The notes: generated by a model from the letters alone, not told the origin. A stretch of DNA of 55,244 bases from Rhodospirillaceae bacterium (GCA_013204045.1 JABMOQ010000079.1:1-55244), one strand, 5' to 3'; shown: positions 7,531 through 16,486, counted from the stretch's first letter. Made by a program: numbers and translations.

Positions 7531-9021
7531 TCAGCTACCGTTCAGGGAGTTGAGCTGGCTGAGGGTATCGGGGCTCAGGGTTGGCTCGCCGGGGGTGGCC
7601 GGCGCCGGGCCGGCGCCGGGCGGCGCGAAGCCTTGCTCGGGGGCCGGGCCGGGCGCGGCCGGCGGCGGGCTCGTCTGATCTTGCAGCTCACCGGGGGTCA
7701 TATCCAGAATTTCCCGGAGCCGCTCATAACACGCCTCGAGGGAGGTTTGCTGATCGATGGTCTGGGCCAGAAATTCTTCGATGGCAGGATAATAATGGAT
7801 CGCCTCGTCGATGCCGGCATCGCTGCCGCGCCGGTAGGCACCCAAGCGGATCAGTTCGGCCATGTCTTCGTAGGTTGCCAGCAGTTTGCGGGCCCGACTG
7901 ACGACTTCATTCTCCTCGTCCGTATTGCAATCAGGCATGGTTCTGGAAACGCTTCTTAAAATGTTGATGGCCGGGTAGCGGCCGCGCTCGGCAATGGCCC
8001 GGTCGAGCACCACATGGCCGTCGAGGATACCGCGCACCGCATCGGCGACCGGCTCATTATGATCGTCGCCTTCGACCAGCACGGTGAACAGACCGGTGAT
8101 CGAGCCTTCGCCCGGCGCCCCCGGCCCGGCCCGTTCCAGCAGCCGCGGCAGTTCGGCAAACACCGATGGGGTATAGCCTTTCGATGCCGGTGGCTCGCCG
8201 GCCGATAGGCTGATTTCCCGCTGGGCCATGGCAAATCGGGTGACGCTGTCCATGAGGCACAAGACCTCGGCCCCCTGGTCGCGAAAATATTCCGATACCG
8301 CCATGGTCACGTAGGCCGCCTGGCGGCGCATCAAGGGGGGCTCGTCTGAGGTGGCGACGATGACGACACTACGCGCCATGCCTTCGTCGCCCAGATCGTC
8401 TTCAATAAATTCCCGAGTCTCGCGGCCACGTTCGCCAATCAGCCCGATGACACTGACTTCGGCATCCGTATTGCGGGCCATCATCGACATCACCGTCGAT
8501 TTGCCGACCCCGGAGCCCGAGAAAATTCCCATGCGCTGGCCCTTGCAGCAAGTCAGGAAGGTGTTGAGGGCGCGCACGCCGAGATCGAGTTTACCGCCGA
8601 CGCGCTGGCGCGAATGGGAATTGGGGGGGCGGGCGTGAACCCGGTAAGCCACCGGGCCGCTTTGCAATGGGCCCTTGCCGTCGACCGGTTCGCCGAAAGC
8701 GTTAATGACCCGGCCTTTCCAGCTATCGTCGGGAAAGATTACCGGGTTCGAGAGGCTGAGCTCGGCCCGGCAACCGAGGCCGATGCCATCGAGAGAGCCA
8801 AACGGCATCAACTGTGCGCTATTGTTCCTGAAGCCGACGACTTCGCAGACCACCTCGCGCCCTTCCCGGCCGATCAGTCGGCAGCGATCGCCGATGGTCA
8901 AAGCGCTTTCGGCGCCTTCGATCTCGATCAGCATGCCGACGATGGAAGAGACACTGCCATAGACGACGTGATCGGGCAGGCGGCCGATTTCGTTGCAAAT
9001 GTTATCCGAAAGCCTTTTCAC
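7531..9021 (-). CDS. fliI: Flagellum-specific type III export ATPase FliI
   Basis: 496 residues. Walker A GSGVGKST at residues 169-176, Walker B VLCLMDSVTRFA, the GLIGERGRE motif and GYTPSVFAELPRLLERAG, all diagnostic of the FliI/YscN branch of F1-like ATPases. The N-terminal beta-barrel domain (residues about 1-90) is present. After the usual end (about residue 440) there is an unusual Pro/Ala/Gly-rich tail of about 55 residues ending TLSQLNSLNGS. It energises unfolding and delivery of flagellar subunits at the cytoplasmic face of the export gate. It is divergent from ctrA, with CtrA half-sites between them, which fits class II flagellar genes of alphaproteobacteria. Confidence 0.95.
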   Translation of the reverse strand: MKRLSDNICNEIGRLPDHVVYGSVSSIVGMLIEIEGAESALTIGDRCRLIGREGREVVCEVVGFRNNSAQLMPFGSLDGIGLGCRAELSLSNPVIFPDDSWKGRVINAFGEPVDGKGPLQSGPVAYRVHARPPNSHSRQRVGGKLDLGVRALNTFLTCCKGQRMGIFSGSGVGKSTVMSMMARNTDAEVSVIGLIGERGRETREFIEDDLGDEGMARSVVIVATSDEPPLMRRQAAYVTMAVSEYFRDQGAEVLCLMDSVTRFAMAQREISLSAGEPPASKGYTPSVFAELPRLLERAGPGAPGEGSITGLFTVLVEGDDHNEPVADAVRGILDGHVVLDRAIAERGRYPAINILRSVSRTMPDCNTDEENEVVSRARKLLATYEDMAELIRLGAYRRGSDAGIDEAIHYYPAIEEFLAQTIDQQTSLEACYERLREILDMTPGELQDQTSPPPAAPGPAPEQGFAPPGAGPAPATPGEPTLSPDTLSQLNSLNGS

Positions 9022-9121
9022 GTCACCTCACCGCTTACCCCGAACTGGCCACAATCGGGCTCCCGCCCGTACCAGCCGAACTCTTTATATTGTCCCATTT
9101 ACAGACTAAAAGGACGACCCT

Positions 9122-9207
9122 TTAAGGTTGGTTAAGGGTGGCCCTTGGGGGCCTTAAAATGTGCCGGACCATATTTATGGTTAACAAACATTAACAAATA
9201 TGGTTAA
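9122..9207. promoter_or_regulatory. Candidate CtrA-binding sites between fliI and ctrA
   Basis: Two exact copies of the known CtrA half-site TTAACCAT occur on the minus strand at 9177-9184 and 9200-9207 (plus strand ATGGTTAA), with a one-mismatch copy at 9128-9135. TTAA pairs with six-base gaps are at 9122-9135 and 9181-9194, close to the Caulobacter TTAA-N7-TTAA box. Their place between divergent fliI and ctrA suggests autoregulation of ctrA and CtrA control of fliI-fliJ. The recognition words are from published work; occupancy here is inferred. Confidence 0.6.
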
Positions 9208-9241
9208 GCTTGCGAATCTGAAAATATATGAGGATTACTCG

Positions 9242-9949
9242 ATGCGGGTACTTCTGGTTGAGGACGATGCTGCGACGGCGCAAAGCCTGCAGATTATGCT
9301 GGAATCCGAGAACATGGTCGTCGATTCGACGGACCTTGGGGAAGACGGACTTGAGATCGGCAAACTTTATGATTACGACATCATCATTCTTGATCTGATG
9401 CTGCCCGATATGAACGGCATCGAAGTGTTGCGCCGCCTGCGCGATGCCCGGGTCGAGACTCCCGTACTCATCCTGTCGGGCCTAACCGACGCCGAAGACA
9501 AGGTCAAGGGACTGGGAACCGGGGCCGATGACTATCTGACCAAGCCCTTCGACAAGGCCGAACTGATGGCCCGGATTCAGGCCATCGTCCGGCGCTCGAA
9601 AGGCCACGCCCAGTCGCTGATCCGGACCGGCAAACTGGCCGTGAACCTGGATGCCCATACGGTCGAGGTCGAAGGCCAGCCGGTCCACCTGACCGGCAAG
9701 GAATACGGTATTTTGGAGCTTTTATCGCTGCGTAAAGGCACGACGCTGACCAAGGAAATGTTCCTCAATCACCTGTATGGCGGCATGGACGAGCCGGAGT
9801 TGAAGATTATCGATGTTTTTATCTGCAAATTGCGCAAGAAGCTGGGCGCCGCCACCGATGGCGAGAATTACATCGAAACGATCTGGGGGCGCGGCTACGT
9901 TCTGCGGGACCCGGAAGGTGAGCCAGACAAAGCCGCCGCAAAAGCCTAG
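9242..9949 (+). CDS. ctrA: Response regulator CtrA
   Basis: 235 residues from ATG at 9242, chosen because the receiver begins exactly MRVLLVEDD as in CtrA; a frame-open extension to 9200 lies over the CtrA sites. Receiver domain 1-120 with acidic pair E7-D8-D9, phosphoacceptor Asp51 ([13 protein letters not shown]) and the Lys in LTKPFD; then an OmpR-type winged helix with the recognition region [24 protein letters not shown] that is close to identical in CtrA proteins. It controls motility and, in many species, the cell cycle. Within this window the partner phosphotransferase ChpT is also encoded, at the head of the chemotaxis run. The CckA kinase is not in the window. Confidence 0.93.
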   Translation: MRVLLVEDDAATAQSLQIMLESENMVVDSTDLGEDGLEIGKLYDYDIIILDLMLPDMNGIEVLRRLRDARVETPVLILSGLTDAEDKVKGLGTGADDYLTKPFDKAELMARIQAIVRRSKGHAQSLIRTGKLAVNLDAHTVEVEGQPVHLTGKEYGILELLSLRKGTTLTKEMFLNHLYGGMDEPELKIIDVFICKLRKKLGAATDGENYIETIWGRGYVLRDPEGEPDKAAAKA

Positions 9950-9951
9950 AT

Positions 9952-9990
9952 CCGATCACGTTTAAACGTGTGAATCGGCTCGCTCTTTTA
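9952..9990 (+). terminator. Probable terminator downstream of ctrA
   Basis: A perfect 14-base palindrome CACGTTTAAACGTG (9957-9970) is flanked by CCGAT and ATCGG (9952-9956 and 9974-9978), giving a stem that reaches to the ctrA stop, followed by CTCGCTCTTTTAG. The T run is short, so termination strength is uncertain. Confidence 0.45.
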
Positions 9991-9995
9991 GAATC

Positions 9996-10054
9996 GATCA
10001 GTTTTTCACCTTTAGTTTGAACACGTCGTGTTCCAAACTAAAGGTGAACTGATC
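9996..10054. other. Long imperfect hairpin between ctrA and cheR
   Basis: An inverted repeat of about 27 paired positions centred on base 10026: GATCAG, TTCACCTTTAGTTTG and AACACG on the left pair with CGTGTT, CAAACTAAAGGTGAA and CTGATC on the right, with one bulged C and a bulged TTT. It lies exactly between the convergent ctrA and cheR genes and ends at the base where the cheR stop begins. Neither side has a clear T tract. It may act as a two-way transcription barrier or as an RNase-processed 3' end. Confidence 0.6.
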
Positions 10055-10887
10055 TAGGTCGAAAACGTTAGCGACGATGTCGATTTGCAATAAACGCCGC
10101 GATGGCCGGTGATCGGCTTGAACATTTCGGTAATGCCGAGCACGGTTTCGGCACCGCCAAGAAACAGAATTCCATCATCGGGCATCAAGCTAGCAATTTG
10201 ATCCAGCACCTTGCCCTTGGTTTCCTGATCGAAATAGATCAGAACATTACGGCAGAAGACCACATCAAATTTGCCAAGGGGCATCAGGTTTGCCAGTAGA
10301 TTATACTCGCGGAACTGGATCATCGCCCGGAGCGCCGCATCGGCCTGCCACATATCATCCTGTTTCTGGAAATATTTAAGCAAAAGTTGAATCGGCAGGC
10401 CGCGTTGAACCTCGAACTGCGAATACAGCCCCGCTTTCGCCTTTTCCAATATTTCCTTGGAAATATCAGTGCCGACGATTTCTGTTTTCCAGCTGGCCAG
10501 CTTGGCCGCTTCCTCCTTGATGGTCATGGCTAAGGAATAAGGCTCCTGGCCGCTTGAGGCCGCAGCGCACCAAATGCGGAAGGATTTTCTATCGGTCCGG
10601 TTTTTAAGCAGATGCGGCAACACATGATTGCGGAAAAGGTCAAACGGCTTGATGTCGCGGAAGAAGAATGACTCGTTGGTGGTCATGGCTTCTGTGACAT
10701 CGTTGATCAATTGCTTGTCCTCGTGGTGCTTCAAGGTATCGACCAGTTCTTCCAGCCCTTTCAGGCCGCGTTTGCGGGCCACCGGTAAAAGCCTGCTTTC
10801 CAGCAAGTAGCCTTTATCCTCGGTCAAGACAAGTCCGGACTGGCCCTTGACCAGGGTCGACAGGTATTCAAAATCGCCGGGCCTCAT
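10054..10887 (-). CDS. cheR: Chemotaxis protein methyltransferase CheR
   Basis: 277 residues. N-terminal helical CheR domain (about 1-75) with TTNESFFFRD, then the SAM-dependent domain with IWCAAASSGQEPYSLAM (motif I region), IVGTDISKEILEKAKAG and FDVVFCRNVLIYFD, and LFLGGAETVLG near the end: all CheR signatures. It methylates glutamates of chemoreceptors in adaptation. Its ATG overlaps the cheB stop by four bases, so translation is coupled. No beta-subdomain or TPR extension is seen, so it is the plain form. Confidence 0.95.
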   Translation of the reverse strand: MRPGDFEYLSTLVKGQSGLVLTEDKGYLLESRLLPVARKRGLKGLEELVDTLKHHEDKQLINDVTEAMTTNESFFFRDIKPFDLFRNHVLPHLLKNRTDRKSFRIWCAAASSGQEPYSLAMTIKEEAAKLASWKTEIVGTDISKEILEKAKAGLYSQFEVQRGLPIQLLLKYFQKQDDMWQADAALRAMIQFREYNLLANLMPLGKFDVVFCRNVLIYFDQETKGKVLDQIASLMPDDGILFLGGAETVLGITEMFKPITGHRGVYCKSTSSLTFST

Positions 10888-12020
10888 GAGAACCTCCCGG
10901 CAATAATATTCATGGCCTTGGGCGCCAAATCAGTCAGGGGAAGAACGGCGTTGCAGAGGCCCGCCGTGGCAACGGCGCCGGGCATGCCCCAGACGACACT
11001 GCTGGCTTCGTCCTGGGCAATCACCGTGCCGCCGCCATCGACGATGACCTGACTGCCCTTCATGCCATCGGCACCCATGCCAGTCAGAATAACCGTCAGT
11101 ACGTTGGGGCCATAGGCCTTGGCCACGCTACGCAGCATCGGGTCAACGGACGGACGGCAGAAATTTTCCTGGGGCCCCTGATTCAAGGCGATGACGTTCT
11201 TGCCATCTTTCTTTTCCACAAGCATGTGAAAATCACCGGGCGCCAGGCAAATGTGGCCGGGCCTTAACTCCTCGCCATCCTTGGCCTCGGCACAAGACCA
11301 CCCGGTTTGCTGATCTATATGTCCGGCAAGGATCGCCGTGAATGTGGCCGGCATATGCTGGGTAATCACCACCGGCATATTAATGTTGGTATTAAGGCCT
11401 TTAAAAAAATTGAGCAGAGCCTGAGGGCCACCGGTAGAGCTGCCGACGGCCAGGATATTCGGCTTCAACGTGCCGGCTTGGCGCAAGGAAATGGCCTTGC
11501 TAGGGGCCGCGACAGGGGCCGGCCTGGCCAATGGGGCACTGGCGGCCGAAGGTTTGTTTCGCCCCGAGGCCACGGCATGTTTGCGGTGGGCGATGCCAAG
11601 ATGCTTGACCTTGTCAAAAAGTTCGCGCCGAAACTCGCCGCCGACACTTATGTCGTTGGTCGAAGTCGGTTTTGGCAAGTAGTCGGCGGCGCCTGCCTCC
11701 AGCGCCCGAATGCTGATCTCCGCATTACGTGCGCTGAGGGTTGAGGAAATAAGGATTTTAACGTCCGGGTTGATCTCCAGCAGTTTGGGCAATGCCGTTA
11801 ACCCATCCATCACCGGCATTTCGATGTCCAGGACGATAACGTCAATATCGAAGCGCGGCAGATTGTTGATCGCCATCAGGCCGTTGCCGACAGAGGCGAC
11901 CACCCGAATCGAATTGTCCTCTTCCAGAATGCGTGAGGTAAGGCCACGGATAACGGCCGAATCATCGACAATCATTACCTGGATTGGATCATCCGCACTT
12001 ATTTCTGATATTTCAGACAC
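10884..12020 (-). CDS. cheB: Chemotaxis response regulator protein-glutamate methylesterase CheB
   Basis: 378 residues. Receiver domain at about 12-130 with the Asp in VIVLDIEMPVMDG and the Lys in LPKPTS, a Pro/Ala-rich linker (about 150-185), then the methylesterase with the catalytic triad motifs GSSTGG (Ser), TQHMP (His) and TGMGADG (Asp). It removes methyl groups from receptors when phosphorylated by CheA. The start codon is 43 bases downstream of the cheY stop and its stop overlaps the cheR start. Confidence 0.95.
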   Translation of the reverse strand: MSEISEISADDPIQVMIVDDSAVIRGLTSRILEEDNSIRVVASVGNGLMAINNLPRFDIDVIVLDIEMPVMDGLTALPKLLEINPDVKILISSTLSARNAEISIRALEAGAADYLPKPTSTNDISVGGEFRRELFDKVKHLGIAHRKHAVASGRNKPSAASAPLARPAPVAAPSKAISLRQAGTLKPNILAVGSSTGGPQALLNFFKGLNTNINMPVVITQHMPATFTAILAGHIDQQTGWSCAEAKDGEELRPGHICLAPGDFHMLVEKKDGKNVIALNQGPQENFCRPSVDPMLRSVAKAYGPNVLTVILTGMGADGMKGSQVIVDGGGTVIAQDEASSVVWGMPGAVATAGLCNAVLPLTDLAPKAMNIIAGRFS

Positions 12021-12063
12021 TTACTTTCCCAGTATTGACGATCAACAAAGTCCGCCGGAATGC

Positions 12064-12429
12064 TTACAGCAACCCGAGCTGTGAAAACTTCGATTGAATT
12101 ATTTCGCTGTCAAAGGGCTTCATGATGTACTCGTTAGCCCCCGATTCGATCGCCTGCTGGATATGCTCAATGTCGTTTTCCGTGGTGCAGAAAACGACGA
12201 CCGGCTCCCCGCCGCCGTCCAGTGCCCTTAATTCTGTCAGAAACTCAATTCCGTTCATGACCGGCATATTCCAGTCGAGCAGAATTGCATCAGGCATTTT
12301 AGCCTTGCAAGCATCCAGCGCTTGTTGGCCATCGGCAGCCTCTTCCGTTTCAAACTCCAATTCCTGGAGAATCTTGCGGGCCACCATGCGAATTACTTTT
12401 GAATCATCAACAATCAGACAAGACTTCAT
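12064..12429 (-). CDS. cheY: Single-domain response regulator CheY
   Basis: 121 residues, one receiver domain: acidic pair D8-D9 in LIVDDSKVIR, phosphoacceptor Asp52 in ILLDWNMPVMNG, Thr in FCTTEND and Lys in IMKPFDSE. It lies between cheA and cheB and should carry the signal to the flagellar switch. The 222 bases between it and the cheA stop contain no gene; in many related clusters cheW is in or near this place. Confidence 0.93.
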   Translation of the reverse strand: MKSCLIVDDSKVIRMVARKILQELEFETEEAADGQQALDACKAKMPDAILLDWNMPVMNGIEFLTELRALDGGGEPVVVFCTTENDIEHIQQAIESGANEYIMKPFDSEIIQSKFSQLGLL

Positions 12430-12651
12430 GCCAACCTACTTTTTCCATGAATTACTGTTCTTATTTAAGAGATAGAACGTTATTCCAAATGTGACCTGCT
12501 TCCCTTACACCGACATTACAGCCCCGGAAGCAATACAAAAAGGCCACCCCAATATCAGGATGTATGGGTAAGTTACTCCCTAAGCCCTTCCCAACCAAGA
12601 CATTTGCTGGCCATTGGGGTCAAAAAACCCGGCCTGCAGGGACCTGCCCGT

Positions 12652-15429
12652 TCAGGTTTTTTCTGATGTAATTGTCGCCGAAGATACCGTATCCCCCAGT
12701 TTTTCGACCAGAGCCTCGCGGTCAAACTTGGCCACATAATCGTTAAAGCCCACTTCCCGGCCACGGGCCAGGTCTTCCCCGGTTGCATGAGAAGACAGCG
12801 CAACCATGGGGGTGCTCGCCCAGGAACCGCCGCCGCGAACTTCTTCGGCAAATTCGAAGCCATTCATGCCCGGCATTTCGATATCGCTGACGATGACATC
12901 GAAGGCCATCCCTGCTTCACGCATCTTCAGGGCTTCGTCGGCGGTTTCCGCCGTCGTGACGGTATATCCGGCGACCGAAAGGACCGGCGCCAGCAAATTG
13001 CGGAAGAACGGACTGTCATCCACAAGCAGAACTTTTCGTGACCCATGGGTGGTTTCGCCGGTGCCATAGGATCCGTCTTTATCCCCAAACCAGTCAGAGA
13101 ATGCCTGTGTCAGAAAGTGCCCGGCGTCGATCACATCGGTCGATTTTCCGTCGATAATGGCGCTGCCAACCAGTCCCGGATGGTTCGCGGCCAGCTCGAT
13201 ATTCAGTTTGTCTTCGATGATATCAACAATGTCATCGACAACCAGACCCATGGAGCGTTCGCGGTCCGTAAACACCAGGATCGGCTGACGGCCTGTTTCT
13301 TTCCATTCATGGTTGGCGTCGAACGGCACCAACGGCATCAGGTGGCCCCGGTACTGAACAACATAGGTTCCGTGGGATCGTTCCGTGGCCGCCATGTCGA
13401 CTTCTTCGAGGCGCGCCACCAGGGCAAGCGGAACCGCCTTCAACTCGTTGCCTCCGGCCCGGAAAATAAGCATCGATGTGGTGTCGTCCTTGGTCAATAC
13501 GTCTGCGTCGTCTGCATCCCTTTCGGCTTCCTTGGCGGAACTAAGATCACCGGTGGTATTGGCGATCCCATTGGGATCGATAATCATGATCACCGAACCG
13601 TCGCCGAGGACGGTATTGCCGGAATAAAACGGAATATGGCGCAGGATCGGCGATACCGGCTTGACCACGATCTCCTCGGTATCAAACACCTTGTCGACAA
13701 TAATGCCGAAAGTGTTGGGGCCGACTTGGGCTACGACGATAAACATTTCAGTGACTTCTTCTCCACTGGCATCGCCCAGCTTCAATAGATTGCGAAGGTA
13801 AACCAGTGGCAGCAATCGGTTACGCAGGCGCAGCACCGGTGATTCGTTGATCATCTCTATGGCGTTATCGGTTTTCGTAGAGGCACGAACCAGTTCCAGG
13901 ACGCTGATCTGCGGAATGGCGAAGCGTTCGCCCACGCACTCGACGATCAACGCCGAGACAATGGCCAGGGTCAGCGGAATCTTGATAACAAAGGTCGAGC
14001 CCTTGCCTTCAATGGACTTGAGTTCGATGGTACCGCCGATTTTTTCGATATTGGTACGCACAACATCCATGCCGACACCGCGGCCCGATACACTTGTCAC
14101 CTTTTCGGCGGTCGAGAAACCCGCTTTGAAAATATGCATATGAATTTGCTGATCGGTCATCTCTTCGATCTCGGCCTCGGTGGCGAGACCGTTGTCGATA
14201 ATCTTCTGGACGATGCGATCGGTATTTAGGCCACGCCCGTCATCTTCGATCTTGATGATGATATAGCCGCCCTCGTGAAAGGCGCTAAGCTCGACGATGC
14301 CCAGTTCCGGCTTGCCGGCCGCCACCCGGTCCTCGGTATTTTCAAGGCCGTGGTCGGCCGAGTTCCTGACCATGTGGGTCAACGGGTCCTTGATCAGGTC
14401 AAGAACCTGACGATCCAGTTCCGTTTCGGCACCGATCATCTTCAGTTCGATCTTCTTGCCCGATTCCACCGACAGATCGCGAACAATACGCGGCAGCTTG
14501 GCCCAAGCGTTGCCAATCGGCTGCATACGCGTCTTCATAACGCCTTCCTGCAAATCCGACGTGATGTGGCTGAGGCGCTGCAACGGCACCGTAAATTCAG
14601 AGTCATCGTTGCCGCGCACCATCTGGTTGAGCTGATTGCGGGTCAGCACCAGTTCGCTGACCATGGTCATCAAGTCTTCGAGGACATCGACGTTTACCCG
14701 AATAGACGATGCGGCAACTGCTGATTCCTTGGCCTCTGCCTTCACCTCTTCCCCTTTTGCCGGGGTCGTTTTTTTCCTTTTCGCCGGGACCTTGCCCTCG
14801 GCTGCCGACTGGGCTTCCAGCTCGGCCTTGATCTGGGCCGGAGATGCCGCCGCGACACCTTGGGCCGCCGCCGCTTCAACTTCGGCCAGCAATTCGGCCG
14901 CCACCGGGGCACCAAATTCATTGGCTGGCGGCGCATTGCCTGCCGCCGCTTCGACTTCGGCCAGCAGTTCGGCCGCCACCGGGGCGCCAAATTCGTTTGC
15001 CGACGGTGCCTCTTCGGTGGCCACGGGGGCCGCCGCCGCTGCCGCCGCCCCGCCGCCTTCCGCATGGGCATTGAGCGCGGCAATGATCTCGGCATCGCTG
15101 CCTTCCGGCTCCTCGCCGGTTTCCTCGAGGGACCCCAGCAGTTCGCGAATGGTATCAAGACACGTCAAAATAAGGGTGACGGCTTCGGCGGTGACTTCCA
15201 GGTCGCCGTCGCGGAACTTGCCGAGCACGTTTTCGCCGGCATGGGCCACGGATTCAAGCCGGGGCAGCCCAAGGAACCCGCAAGTCCCCTTGATGGTGTG
15301 AACAAGACGGAAAATGTTGCCGAGAATAGCGGCGTCCGTAGGGTCTTTTTCGAACTGCACCATCTGACCGTCAAGGGTGGTCAGGGCCTCGTTGGTTTCC
15401 GTCAAAAATTCCGTAAGAAGATCATCCAT
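12652..15429 (-). CDS. cheA: Hybrid chemotaxis histidine kinase CheA with two CheW-like domains and a receiver
   Basis: About 925 residues from ATG at 15429 (MDDLLTEFLTETNEAL); the open frame extends 22 residues more without a likely start. Order: HPt with phosphorylated His44 (LVHTIKGTCGFLG), Ala/Pro/Glu-rich linker with a duplicated 25-residue unit, dimerisation domain, ATPase (HMVRNSADHGLE N box, DDGRGL G box, VSGRGVGMDVV, GKGSTFVIKIPLTLAI), a first CheW-like regulatory domain (about 520-660), a second CheW-like domain (about 670-795), and a C-terminal receiver (KVLLVDDSPFFRN, VIVSDIEMPGMNG). The linker replaces an evident P2 domain. The second CheW module could stand in for the missing CheW protein, and the receiver may be a phosphate sink. 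Its stop is 222 bases before cheY. Confidence 0.93.
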   Translation of the reverse strand: MDDLLTEFLTETNEALTTLDGQMVQFEKDPTDAAILGNIFRLVHTIKGTCGFLGLPRLESVAHAGENVLGKFRDGDLEVTAEAVTLILTCLDTIRELLGSLEETGEEPEGSDAEIIAALNAHAEGGGAAAAAAAPVATEEAPSANEFGAPVAAELLAEVEAAAGNAPPANEFGAPVAAELLAEVEAAAAQGVAAASPAQIKAELEAQSAAEGKVPAKRKKTTPAKGEEVKAEAKESAVAASSIRVNVDVLEDLMTMVSELVLTRNQLNQMVRGNDDSEFTVPLQRLSHITSDLQEGVMKTRMQPIGNAWAKLPRIVRDLSVESGKKIELKMIGAETELDRQVLDLIKDPLTHMVRNSADHGLENTEDRVAAGKPELGIVELSAFHEGGYIIIKIEDDGRGLNTDRIVQKIIDNGLATEAEIEEMTDQQIHMHIFKAGFSTAEKVTSVSGRGVGMDVVRTNIEKIGGTIELKSIEGKGSTFVIKIPLTLAIVSALIVECVGERFAIPQISVLELVRASTKTDNAIEMINESPVLRLRNRLLPLVYLRNLLKLGDASGEEVTEMFIVVAQVGPNTFGIIVDKVFDTEEIVVKPVSPILRHIPFYSGNTVLGDGSVIMIIDPNGIANTTGDLSSAKEAERDADDADVLTKDDTTSMLIFRAGGNELKAVPLALVARLEEVDMAATERSHGTYVVQYRGHLMPLVPFDANHEWKETGRQPILVFTDRERSMGLVVDDIVDIIEDKLNIELAANHPGLVGSAIIDGKSTDVIDAGHFLTQAFSDWFGDKDGSYGTGETTHGSRKVLLVDDSPFFRNLLAPVLSVAGYTVTTAETADEALKMREAGMAFDVIVSDIEMPGMNGFEFAEEVRGGGSWASTPMVALSSHATGEDLARGREVGFNDYVAKFDREALVEKLGDTVSSATITSEKT
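14867..15016 (-). repeat. 75-bp in-frame tandem duplication inside cheA linker
   Basis: Two units, about 14867-14941 and 14942-15016, differ at only a few positions and encode the peptide NEFGAPVAAELLAEVEAAA twice with a 25-residue period. It lies in the low-complexity linker after the HPt domain, where length changes are tolerated. Confidence 0.85.
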
Positions 15430-15645
15430 AATTCTCAACCCATCAATTAAAAAATGCGAACACAACCAATTGTCATAAAACGTTAATTTCGCCAATACCT
15501 CGGTAGATATGAGGTGCCCATCAGGAAAAAACGATCATTTATTTGGCAAACCTCAGGTGGGGGAAAAATTGGCCCCGCCTCACCCACCGGATTCACTCCA
15601 ATAATTGGCATAAGTCCTTAAAGACATTAGCTTATCGATATGAGT

Positions 15646-16353
15646 TTAGCCACCAATATTGCCCGGCACAAGTACGGCCAGCTGGACTTCGTCGTCCCCT
15701 TCCGACACTTCCACATTGCAGCCAAGGGTTCCCGCCATTTTTTGACAGAAATAACCATGGACATTATGGGCCGTCAGGGCCTCTTCCGAAGCCCCGGAAG
15801 CGGTTCCGGCGGCCAGGGCTGCCGACAAATCTTCCTTCAAACGGACCCCGGAACCGGCGGCCCTGACCGCCATGCCAATGGCCTTGCCACCCGGTTTATC
15901 CCCCGGTTTGCCACCTGCGTCATCCCCTATTTCAGCGATACTGACGCCAAGTGACCCGCCCCGGGGCAGCGCATCGACACCGACCAGAACCATATTGAGC
16001 AATAATTTTGCAGCAGGGGCCGAAAATTCAGGGATTCCGCTAGCAATCGCATCCAAAGGCCAGTCCAGGGTAGTTCTGCCGCCGGCAAGAAAAGCCTGGG
16101 CCAGATCGCGGGTTTCCTCGAGTGTCGGTTTTCGGCCCGATAACCCGCCATGACCGAAGGCAAACCTGAAGAAGGCGAGCCGGGTGGACAGCTGGCGGAC
16201 GCTTCCCCCGATCAGGGTCAGCGCCTCGCCCCCGCCTCCAGCCCCCATCTCATCGAGCAGTTCGATCCCGTTATGGGCGGCACCGGCGGGTCCGACCAGA
16301 TCGTGGCAAAGCCTTGAGCACAATAGTTGTGCGACTTTCAGATCAACATCCAT
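15646..16353 (-). CDS. chpT: Histidine phosphotransferase ChpT
   Basis: 235 residues from ATG at 16353 (MDVDLKVAQLLCSRLCHDLV); a longer open frame to 16440 is probably untranslated. The motif LCSRLCHDLVGPAGAAHNGIE with phosphoacceptor His17 is diagnostic: ChpT is a dimeric histidine-kinase-like fold that has lost ATP binding and passes phosphate from CckA to CtrA and CpdR. The C-terminal ATPase-like domain is degenerate, with no N or G boxes, as expected. A Gly/Lys/Pro-rich insertion (GGKPGDKPGGK) is unusual. It is upstream of cheA on the same strand (216-base gap) and divergent from the formate dehydrogenase operon. Confidence 0.9.
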   Translation of the reverse strand: MDVDLKVAQLLCSRLCHDLVGPAGAAHNGIELLDEMGAGGGGEALTLIGGSVRQLSTRLAFFRFAFGHGGLSGRKPTLEETRDLAQAFLAGGRTTLDWPLDAIASGIPEFSAPAAKLLLNMVLVGVDALPRGGSLGVSIAEIGDDAGGKPGDKPGGKAIGMAVRAAGSGVRLKEDLSAALAAGTASGASEEALTAHNVHGYFCQKMAGTLGCNVEVSEGDDEVQLAVLVPGNIGG

Positions 16354-16486
16354 AATTCCGGTTCCATAAAAATAAGGCGTGGCGATAAAATAAAGAGTCG
16401 TATTCTGTGCAGGCAACCAATGTTTAAAGGCATTATGCATTATGACGACACTGGTTCATTACTCAATTCCTTAAGGTCTTCTCTGA

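Noticed and set aside
12430-12651. Hidden cheW between cheA and cheY
   Set aside because: Only 222 bases, too short for CheW (about 150 residues), and no frame in it resembles one.
13045-13788. Open frame of 247 codons antisense to cheA
   Set aside because: Shadow frame; cheA kinase motifs run through the whole opposite strand.
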